A program made the translations under genes and the position numbers. A stretch of 64,000 nucleotides of DNA, from NCBI RefSeq assembly GCF_013407955.1, contig NZ_JACCBU010000001.1:3286001-3350000 (forward strand), read 5' to 3'. Positions 1 to 6,673 of this stretch are shown in pieces. Every line of letters begins with the position of its first letter. The first letter of the stretch is position 1. The stretch comes from Microlunatus parietis (GTDB lineage: Bacteria > Actinomycetota > Actinomycetes > Propionibacteriales > Propionibacteriaceae). Below the pieces are notes generated by a model. The model was not told where the DNA came from and did no database searches. It saw only the letters and a list, made by a program, of their open reading frames with translations.

Positions 1-2
1 CG

Positions 3-1145
3 GACACCCCGGTCGGTGAGATCGTCGCGGTTGGGTCCCGGGCCTACCGGCGGCTGTTCACCCTCGCCGACCAGCGCCGAGCTCGAGCGCACGGCGACGC
101 CAATGTCAGGTTCCAGGAGGAGGCCACAGGACGAGCCGTCAACGTTAGCCTCGCCGAAGACACCGCCTTCTGGCAGTGGGCCATCGTCGAAACTCTTCGA
201 CACACCGGCGTCCGGATCGAGGAACTGCTGGAACTGTCCCAGCTGAGCATCCGCCAATACCTGCGACGCAACGGCGAAGTGGTCGCACTACTGGTCATCG
301 CCCCATCCAAGACCGACCGCGAGCGGGTCATCCCCGTCTCGGCCGAACTGTTCCACGTCCTGGCCCGCATCATCCGCCGGCTCACCCGCGATGGCCATTC
401 CACAGTCCCGCTGGCAACCCGCTACGACACCCACGAGCGGATCACGACCGAACCACAGCCATTCCTGTTTCAGCGACGAATCGGCCAGCGCAACGAGGTC
501 ATGACGCCCGGAGCTGTCGGGAACATGCTTACCCGGGTCTGCACCCAGCTGGCCGAGACCGACCTGCGGTTCGACGGAGTGAAGTTCGCGCCGCACGACT
601 TCCGCCGGCTGTTCGCGACTGACCTGGTCAACAACGGACTGCCCATCCACATTGGTGCCGCGCTGCTCGGCCATCTCAACCTAGAAACCACACGCGGCTA
701 CGTCGCGATCTTCGAAGAGGAAGTCGTCCGGCACTACCAGAGCCACCTCGCCCGGCGGCGATCCATGCGCCCGCTCGAGGAGTACCGGCCGGTCACCGAC
801 ACCGAGTGGCAGGAGTTCGAAGATCACTTCGACAAGCGCAAGCTCGAACTCGGCAACTGCGGCCGACCCTACGCAACCCCCTGCAGCCACGAGCACGCCT
901 GCATCCGCTGCCCCATGCTCCGTGTTGATCCGAGAATGCTCGACCGGCTGGATGAGATCGAAGCTGATCTTCACACTCGCCGACAGCGTGCCCAGGACGA
1001 GGGATGGCTCGGCGAGATCGACGGCATCAACCTGACCCTGAGCTTCCTAGCCGGCAAGCGCGAGGAAGCCCTCCGAGTGAACCGCCTGGCCGTTGTTGAC
1101 CTCGGGATGCCGACGGCTCCCTCGATGGGGCCGAGGAACGCGTAA
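3..1145 (+). CDS. Tyrosine site-specific recombinase, Tn554 TnpB-like, 5' end outside window
   Basis: The reading frame is open from the window edge, so the N-terminus is missing. The visible part contains the tyrosine recombinase catalytic core: the first arginine lies in ETLRHTGVRIEELLEL, the HxxR motif in PHDFRRLFATDL, a GH in ALLGHLNLETT, and the tyrosine in TRGYVAIFEEE. The C-terminal tail carries a cysteine cluster (CSHEHACIRCPML) followed by a helical end, as seen in Tn554-type recombinases of actinobacteria and unlike ordinary phage integrases. The function is DNA strand exchange for a mobile element. The gene converges with the phosphotransferase gene that follows, 35 bp away, suggesting both belong to one inserted unit. 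The family call is firm; the Tn554 relationship is inferred from the tail only. Confidence 0.85.
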   Translation, partial: DTPVGEIVAVGSRAYRRLFTLADQRRARAHGDANVRFQEEATGRAVNVSLAEDTAFWQWAIVETLRHTGVRIEELLELSQLSIRQYLRRNGEVVALLVIAPSKTDRERVIPVSAELFHVLARIIRRLTRDGHSTVPLATRYDTHERITTEPQPFLFQRRIGQRNEVMTPGAVGNMLTRVCTQLAETDLRFDGVKFAPHDFRRLFATDLVNNGLPIHIGAALLGHLNLETTRGYVAIFEEEVVRHYQSHLARRRSMRPLEEYRPVTDTEWQEFEDHFDKRKLELGNCGRPYATPCSHEHACIRCPMLRVDPRMLDRLDEIEADLHTRRQRAQDEGWLGEIDGINLTLSFLAGKREEALRVNRLAVVDLGMPTAPSMGPRNA

Positions 1146-1180
1146 TGATCATGAGATTGATGGCCCAGGAAGAGAGGCGA

Positions 1181-2101
1181 TCAGAGTGCGAGCTGGTCGA
1201 GCCATCGCTTCCAGTGCAGGGACTCCTGGGGATCGTGGTCGCCAATCCATTCGGCGCACTGCATCAGATCCGAGAGCATGAGATTGGCCTCTGGCGAAGT
1301 GACAATGTTCGACAACCGGGCGAGCACGCCGGCGAGAAGGTCAAGGTGCTCTCCTGTCCCGGGCGGAGACAGATCTTCAGCCGGATCACTGACCTCTCCA
1401 GCGAGATAGTGCAGGTCCCACGTGAAAGCACCAGTCGCGACGCAGGAAAAGTCCCAGAGCCCGGTCACGGCACCACATCGGCCGTCGAGCACCATGTTGC
1501 CCAAGTGGAAATCACCGTGGAGCACGATCGCCCCACCGTGGGCGAGATCACGTTCATAGAGGGCGCTGTATTCGGTCAAAAGATTCTCGATCGCAGGCCG
1601 CATAGCCGGGGGAAAGCTGGCGAGACTAGACGTCAGCTGACCCACATACGGAACCCCGCCGATCGAGGTGACACCCAGACTGGAGACGTCGGCACCAGTG
1701 AGCGCCTCCCGCCAAGCGATGAGCAGGTCAGCCAGCGAATCGGTCAGCTTCCGACGGTCCACATCGCTTGCCGCATGCCAGTCCTTCGGCGTGAACTCCG
1801 TGCCAATGATCTTGGGATAGGCCATGCAGCAGGTGTGTTCCCCGGTCCAAGCCACCTCTGGGGTCTCAACCGGCAGGCGTCCACTGACATACGCAAGCAC
1901 GGCAAGCTCGGTCGCGAAACGGGCATGATCACGGTGACGCGGGAATCGGATGATCCAATCGCGGGTCTCGACAACCACGCTCTCCCAGCCCTCACGTCGC
2001 ACCGCATGCGAGAAGTCGAGAGAGTTTGCGTCAGCCTCTACGGCAAGGGCGACGAGCATCCCGTCGAGCGACAGATCGTCCAAGAACTTTGTGGCCGTCA
2101 C
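1181..2101 (-). CDS. Aminoglycoside phosphotransferase (APH)-family protein
   Basis: The protein kinase-like APH fold is indicated by an N-lobe segment REGWESVVVETRDWIIRFPR, the catalytic loop LHGDFHLGNMVLDG (HGDxxxxN), and a following WDF in place of the usual DFG-like IDF. The family phosphorylates small hydroxylated substrates such as aminoglycosides; the substrate here is unknown. The reading frame continues upstream without a stop to an ATG at 2347, where it encodes the start of a DNA methyltransferase, so a 388-residue fusion is formally possible. A GTG at 2101 or an ATG at 2059 would give a protein of normal APH length. The base composition is less GC-rich than that of neighbouring operon genes, consistent with transfer as cargo of the adjacent recombinase. 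Confidence 0.75.
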   Translation of the reverse strand: MTATKFLDDLSLDGMLVALAVEADANSLDFSHAVRREGWESVVVETRDWIIRFPRHRDHARFATELAVLAYVSGRLPVETPEVAWTGEHTCCMAYPKIIGTEFTPKDWHAASDVDRRKLTDSLADLLIAWREALTGADVSSLGVTSIGGVPYVGQLTSSLASFPPAMRPAIENLLTEYSALYERDLAHGGAIVLHGDFHLGNMVLDGRCGAVTGLWDFSCVATGAFTWDLHYLAGEVSDPAEDLSPPGTGEHLDLLAGVLARLSNIVTSPEANLMLSDLMQCAEWIGDHDPQESLHWKRWLDQLAL

Positions 2102-2197
2102 CCGGAGAATGCTGCCCAGACGAGCAGGCCCTTCCGCAAGTGGATTTATCTCATGACCGGCGCACACGAACGGTGCTGGCTTGACTGGTGCAGAGAA

Positions 2198-2347
2198 GAT
2201 CGCCCGCGGCCAATGGTTCGCGGCGACCTTGATCGTGAACCCGGCCTCGCGCAGGCCAGTCGACGACCCGCCGGCCCCGCAGTAGAAATCGGTGACGTCA
2301 AGCTCGTCCAGGTAGCCATAGAACGGGCCGCCGCAGGGTGCCAGCAT
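2198..2347 (-). pseudogene. 5' fragment of a C5 cytosine-specific DNA methyltransferase
   Basis: The ATG at 2347 follows the stop of the upstream operon gene by a few bases. The first 50 codons match the N-terminus of Dcm-type cytosine methyltransferases: motif I appears as DFYCGAGGSSTGL and is followed by EAGFTIKVAANHWPRAI. Homology then stops abruptly and the frame runs into the phosphotransferase gene, so the catalytic PC motif and target-recognition regions are gone. The breakpoint near 2198 probably marks one end of an insertion or deletion that brought in the phosphotransferase and recombinase. Whether the fused frame is translated is unknown. Confidence 0.75.
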
Positions 2348-2350
2348 CTG

Positions 2351-3115
2351 TCAGCCCTGCACCGCAGTGAGATCTGGCAGCCCGACCGTGCGTCGGGCGT
2401 GGGCCCACAGTTCGGCGACCAACGGATCGGGTTCCTCGTACGGGTCGGGGTTGCTCACGCCGTCGCTGTCGTAGCGGGGAAACGGGGAGGTATCCGCGAC
2501 GACCTCGACCGGAAGCCGCAGAGTCACGGCGCCGGTAGCGGGATCGGTCGTGGTGAGGCCAGGCATGGTCTTCGCCTGGGCCTCGACCGCTGCCCGGAAC
2601 CGCTCGGCATAGGCCAGGTAGGCGGCCGCGTAGCGGGCTTCGATCGCGCTGGCGGCCTGGTCCAGTTCTTCCTCGGCGCGCAGGTACTCCGCAGAGTTCA
2701 TGTCCTCGGGCAGGCTCTTCCACGGCAGCCGGTCCACCGCCTCGTCACACGAGACGGCCGGCGGGTTGTTGTCCGGTCCCTCGTCCTCGACCAGCTCGGG
2801 CACGTTCAGCGGCACCCTGACCGGCTCGGTGCGGTGCTGCAGGAGGTACTCGCCGTCCCAACCGACTGTGCCGGTGACGAGCTGCTCGACCAGATTCGAT
2901 TCCCACGATCCCGGCCGGCCAGCGGTCACCCGCTCCACGCTGCCCAGATTCGCGGCCACCGACGCCAGAACGGAGGCGAGGAAACTTGAGAAGTCGGCCG
3001 GCTCGTCCCGGCCAGCGATCGTACGGCGCCGGCGGGCCGCCGCGGTCAGCGACCCCACGGCCTCGCCCCACAGGTCGCGCTCGGTCAGCGCCTCCGCGCC
3101 GTGTTCCTCGGTCAT
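2351..3115 (-). CDS. Hypothetical ICE operon protein
   Basis: A 254-residue protein I do not recognise. It is acidic and largely helical, with no signal peptide or membrane segment. Two ATG codons lie in an ATGATCATG string; the second (3115) is preferred because the AGGAG ribosome-binding site lies 8 bases ahead of it and only 2 bases ahead of the first. The stop of the preceding small zinc-finger-like gene overlaps the first ATG, so translation is probably coupled. It is the last intact gene of the minus-strand conjugation operon, just upstream of the methyltransferase remnant. A role in conjugation or element maintenance is inferred only from position. Confidence 0.7.
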   Translation of the reverse strand: MTEEHGAEALTERDLWGEAVGSLTAAARRRRTIAGRDEPADFSSFLASVLASVAANLGSVERVTAGRPGSWESNLVEQLVTGTVGWDGEYLLQHRTEPVRVPLNVPELVEDEGPDNNPPAVSCDEAVDRLPWKSLPEDMNSAEYLRAEEELDQAASAIEARYAAAYLAYAERFRAAVEAQAKTMPGLTTTDPATGAVTLRLPVEVVADTSPFPRYDSDGVSNPDPYEEPDPLVAELWAHARRTVGLPDLTAVQG

Positions 3116-3117
3116 GA

Positions 3118-3444
3118 TCATTTCTCCTCGCTGGTGTGGTCGTTCAGGCGGTCGCTGATCTTGCGTCGGAGTTCTTCGAGTTGCCGGAGGACCTCGTCGA
3201 CCGGTCCGGGATCGAGCACGGCACGGATGGCGTCGTCGGGCACGATCGGTTCCAGGTCGGTCCAGGCCCGGGCCCAGTCGCGTTCCTTGCTTAGCCGCCA
3301 GTCGATCTCGCCGGCCAGGTCGCGCAGCTCCTGCTCGCGGTGGGTGCCGATCTGGTCGGGGCAGGGGCCGGTGTGGGGGTTGTGGCCGCACCAGGTGCAG
3401 GCGCCGGCGGGGATCCGGCGCGGTGGGTTTGAGTTGTTCGCCAT
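3118..3444 (-). CDS. Small putative zinc-binding protein
   Basis: A 108-residue protein whose first third holds a compact Cys/His cluster (CTWCGHNPHTGPC; Cys16, Cys19, Cys28 with His21 and His24) that could bind one zinc ion. The remainder is charged and helical (LRQLEELRRKISDRLNDH). The start at 3444 is chosen because an AGGGGAG ribosome-binding site precedes it by 9 bases and the residues further upstream are low complexity. The stop overlaps the ATGATCATG start region of the next gene. I cannot name a family; it could be a DNA-binding accessory factor of the element. Confidence 0.65.
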   Translation of the reverse strand: MANNSNPPRRIPAGACTWCGHNPHTGPCPDQIGTHREQELRDLAGEIDWRLSKERDWARAWTDLEPIVPDDAIRAVLDPGPVDEVLRQLEELRRKISDRLNDHTSEEK

Positions 3445-3480
3445 GTTGATCAACTCCCCTGCTGGTGGCCGTTGGGTGGC

Positions 3481-3504
3481 GGCAGCCCCCTGTTTTTGGG
3501 GGCC
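3481..3504. other. GC-rich stem-loop in the leader of the zinc-protein gene
   Basis: Arms of about 10 bp (GGCAGCCCCC against GGGGGCCTGCC, one bulged base) enclose a T-rich loop. It lies 37 bp upstream of the start at 3444. There is no T-run after it on either strand, so a simple intrinsic terminator is not supported; an attenuator or recognition structure is possible. Confidence 0.5.
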
Positions 3505-3507
3505 TGC

Positions 3508-3519
3508 CGACAGCTGTCG
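3508..3519. promoter_or_regulatory. 12-bp perfect palindrome, candidate operator
   Basis: CGACAGCTGTCG is fully self-complementary and sits between the stem-loop at 3481-3504 and the long inverted repeat at 3547-3646. Its position ahead of a minus-strand gene suggests protein binding, but no matching second site was seen. Confidence 0.35.
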
Positions 3520-3546
3520 CATGCCGGCCCGGTAGAGGCTCCAAGG

Positions 3547-3646
3547 TCAATCAGGGTCCGTGAGGTTCTCGTTTGGCGGACTAGGAAATAAGCGAGCTTG
3601 CGAGCGCCGACGTCCGTCAGGCGAGAACCTCACGGACCCTGATTGA
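3547..3646. repeat. 25-bp perfect inverted repeat forming a long hairpin
   Basis: Positions 3547-3571 and 3622-3646 are exact reverse complements, separated by 50 bp. The next 12 bases inside each arm also pair imperfectly (9 of 12), extending the stem. It fills most of the only long non-coding gap (3445-3754) inside the conjugation operon. Possible roles are a transcription terminator or attenuator between the two large genes, or part of an origin of transfer. It is not an insertion sequence: no transposase lies between the arms. Confidence 0.75.
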
Positions 3647-3754
3647 GGTTGGAGGGACCGGGCTGGCACCAGGCCACCGAACCCGACCAGGCACCCTCTT
3701 TCCCGCCCGCAGGGCGGTGGGCACCAGGTCGGGACCGGTAGCTGCCCCGCCGGC

Positions 3755-6652
3755 TTACCGGTCGCCGAGATCGGCGCGGTCCAGTGCCGGCCCGCTGTCG
3801 GTGTGTTCGATCGCGCCGGCGTGCTGTTGTTGATCTTGCTGATGCCACCGGGCCAGGTCGTCGTCGTGCCGGGCTCGCTCGGCCGCGGTCCGCCGGTGTT
3901 CCTCGGTCTGGCGCTGCAGATCGTGCACGGCCTCTTCGGCCCGCTGCACCGCTTCCGCGGTCGGATCCGGAGGTTCGGTGGCCGGCCGTTCGTCAAAATC
4001 CGGCGTCACCGCGTCGTCGTCGACATCCTGGTCGCCGTCGTGATGTTCGGCGGTCGGGGTTGCGGTGGAGTCACCGGCGTCCGCGGCGAGTTCGGTGCGA
4101 AGATCACGCCACAGGTCATAGTTCGGAGCGTCTGGCGGCATAGCTTCCCGCCGATGCTGGACGGCCTCGCCACGACCAACGATGGCAATCAGCCGGTCAA
4201 TCTCGACCGCAGTCTCAGCGTCGGGCTCGCTCCACCACGACGGATCGTCGTCGACATGGGCACCGTCGGCGCCGGCCTGGTCCGGCACGAGGCCACGGGT
4301 CGCCTGGTCCTGTTCTTCCCAGTCGGCCCGGATCCGGTCGTCGACGCCGGGGGTCTGGAGATCGTTCAGATTGGACCGGGTCATCGCCTGGGCTTGGCCG
4401 ATCAGGTCGCCAAGCTCGTCGACGTTGGTCGGGGTGGCGTCGGCGCGGTCCCAGTCGGCGTAGTCGTCGTCACTGCCCAAAAGGGCGGTGAAAGCGAACC
4501 GGGCCCGGTCCAGAGCGGCGTCGGCGTCACGGTGGGCGCCGAGACTGTGCCCGTCCTCACCCAGCTCGGCATCCACGGCCGGCGGCTCGGCGGCGTTCGC
4601 TTCAGCGATCGGCGACTGGTCGCCGTCGGCGTCGTCGTCCGCCTGGTCCTCGGTCGGCGGTGCGGTGTGGGTGCCTTCGAGCAGGCGTTGCAGGGCAATC
4701 GCGCGTTGCACGTCGCCGCGGGCGAAGTCGATCTCCAGGGCGAACTCCGACGTGACGTCGTCGTACCCGGCCGCCTCCCGGACCTGGTCTTCGATCTCCT
4801 CGGCCCGGCCGAGGGCGGTGTCTGCGTCGAACAGTGCCGCCGCGAGGTCCTGGCGGGCGGTGGTGTTGCGTTGTGGGATCCGGTACCAGTAGGGCTGATC
4901 CCAGTCGTCGTTGCACACCTCGTGCTCGTCCAGGATGAACCCGTCGTGGGTGATCTGGACCGGTGCCCCGTCGGAGTACCGGGCCTGAAGGCCGGACTTG
5001 GCGATCTTGTCCGGGTCTGTGGAGACGTGCTCGGCCTTGATGAACTTCTCGGCGCCGGTCGCGTCGATCCGCACCCGATAGCCTTCCGCCGGCGTCGATG
5101 CGTCCGCGTCCAGGCCGTAGAAGGCCTCGGCGATCCGCCCGACCCCGTACGGGGTCGCAACCGGTCGATCAGCCTCCGCCCGGTCATCCTCACCCGTTCT
5201 GGTGTCGGCGTCATGATCATCCGACGCGACTTCCGAGCCGGTCGCAGAGTCGTCCGTCATGGCTTCAGCGGCGGCGGTCTCGCGGGCTTCGGCCGCGTGA
5301 AGCCAGTCGCTGTGAACGAGCTCCCGAAAGTCCGGCGAGGACAGTTCGGCCGTGTTGACCCGGAGCGAGGTGCCGAGCCGGTCGAGCCGATCATCCAGTT
5401 CTCGCCACACATGAGGTTCCCTCACCGGGTCATAGGCGTGGTCAGTGACCAGCTGGTCGAGCGCGAACCGTGCCCGACCGGCCGCCGCGGCGGCCTCCTT
5501 GTGCGCGTCGAGCATGATCAACTGGTCCCGGTGCTCATCGGAGACTGCGGTCTCGATCTCCATTTCGAGCCGCTGGTGTTCGTCGATCCGCTTCGCTTCC
5601 TGCTCGACCGCGGCAACGAACGGCCGCAGGTGCCGCGGCGTGTGGTCGCCATCGCCGCGCGTGCTCTCCCACAAGGCCTCGGAGAAGGCCTCACCCAACA
5701 GGGCCACGTTGACCGGCGACAACATCGCCTCGCCGTCGTGGTCGATGTTGTCGGCCAGCTCGTCGAACGCGGCCGCCTGCTCCGCCAGACGTGCCCACGC
5801 CGCCTCCCGCACGGTGGCGGCCTCGTCCTCACTCCACCATGGCGCACCGTCGAATTCGGTGTCGCTGTCGCCGGTGTTGCGCCGATAGTCGGCGTACCGC
5901 CGCAGTTCTGCGGTTACCGTGGCGATCGACTCGGCACTCAGTGGGGCGACCCAGTCCGTCGTGCCCGGTACCCGATCACCGCCCGATCCCTCGCCGGTCA
6001 GGCTCTCCTCGTAGGTCTGCTGCAGGCCGGCCGCGGCAGACGCGTGCAGGAGGCCGCGGTGGATCCGCCACTCGAACGGCGACTCGATCCCCTCGAATCC
6101 GGCCGCGATTCGGGCACGCCGCTCGGTCTCGGCGGCTCGGGTCATCTCGCTGCTGACCTCGGTTAACGCGGCGGCAAGATCAGCCCGCGCCCTCGCGTTA
6201 TGGGCGGCCCCATCCGGTAGACCAGCCGCGCGCCGCTCGGCGACGATCCGGTCACGGTCCGCACGTCCCGAGATCTGCCGGGCCAGATCAGCCAGGACCG
6301 TCTCCGCGTCCAGACCGTCCTCCGGACCGGACGTCGGCTCGAAGATCGTCATCTCACCGGCATCGACCGCGGCCGCCAGCCCGACCAGGGCTTCGGCGTT
6401 GGTGGCCGGCGGGTCGTCTTCTCGGTGGATCCGTTCGACGCGCTGCCAGATTCCGCTCTGGCTGAGGATCTCGCCTGTGCTCCACGATTCCGTGGCCATG
6501 CGGTCGACCTCGCCGGCCAGGCGCGCATAGTGCGCGCGTGACTCCTCGGTTTGGCCTTGCCAGGCGAGTTGGGTGAATGCCGCACCCCAGGCCGTGCGGT
6601 ACTCCTCCGGGCTGCTCCACTCGGCAGCGGTTCCTTGATCGAACTCGGTCAT
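3755..6652 (-). CDS. Large acidic ICE protein with relaxase-like C-terminal tail
   Basis: A 965-residue, Asp/Glu/Ala-rich, mostly helical protein with no membrane segment or recognised enzyme motif. Several segments around RARFALDQL and RARFAFTALL suggest degenerate internal helical repeats. The last 65 residues (helix, then DDDLARWHQQDQQQ, then SGPALD) closely resemble the end of the neighbouring MobF relaxase (DDELARWHTDQQQ, then DGPALE). In relaxases such C-terminal regions can carry the type IV secretion signal, so this protein may be a co-transferred substrate; that is inference. Two ATGs lie in an ATGATCATG string. The second, at 6652, is chosen because AAGGA abuts the first and lies 6 bases from the second. 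The gene follows the relaxase stop by 21 bp. Confidence 0.75.
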   Translation of the reverse strand: MTEFDQGTAAEWSSPEEYRTAWGAAFTQLAWQGQTEESRAHYARLAGEVDRMATESWSTGEILSQSGIWQRVERIHREDDPPATNAEALVGLAAAVDAGEMTIFEPTSGPEDGLDAETVLADLARQISGRADRDRIVAERRAAGLPDGAAHNARARADLAAALTEVSSEMTRAAETERRARIAAGFEGIESPFEWRIHRGLLHASAAAGLQQTYEESLTGEGSGGDRVPGTTDWVAPLSAESIATVTAELRRYADYRRNTGDSDTEFDGAPWWSEDEAATVREAAWARLAEQAAAFDELADNIDHDGEAMLSPVNVALLGEAFSEALWESTRGDGDHTPRHLRPFVAAVEQEAKRIDEHQRLEMEIETAVSDEHRDQLIMLDAHKEAAAAAGRARFALDQLVTDHAYDPVREPHVWRELDDRLDRLGTSLRVNTAELSSPDFRELVHSDWLHAAEARETAAAEAMTDDSATGSEVASDDHDADTRTGEDDRAEADRPVATPYGVGRIAEAFYGLDADASTPAEGYRVRIDATGAEKFIKAEHVSTDPDKIAKSGLQARYSDGAPVQITHDGFILDEHEVCNDDWDQPYWYRIPQRNTTARQDLAAALFDADTALGRAEEIEDQVREAAGYDDVTSEFALEIDFARGDVQRAIALQRLLEGTHTAPPTEDQADDDADGDQSPIAEANAAEPPAVDAELGEDGHSLGAHRDADAALDRARFAFTALLGSDDDYADWDRADATPTNVDELGDLIGQAQAMTRSNLNDLQTPGVDDRIRADWEEQDQATRGLVPDQAGADGAHVDDDPSWWSEPDAETAVEIDRLIAIVGRGEAVQHRREAMPPDAPNYDLWRDLRTELAADAGDSTATPTAEHHDGDQDVDDDAVTPDFDERPATEPPDPTAEAVQRAEEAVHDLQRQTEEHRRTAAERARHDDDLARWHQQDQQQHAGAIEHTDSGPALDRADLGDR

Positions 6653-6673
6653 GATCATTCCTTCCGGTGTTGG

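Noticed and set aside
1145..2989. 614-residue plus-strand ORF
   Set aside because: Antisense to the phosphotransferase, methyltransferase fragment and operon gene; no domain visible.
3803..6166. 787-residue plus-strand ORF
   Set aside because: Shadow of the 965-residue minus-strand gene, which has good ribosome-binding sites, operon context and biased codon use.
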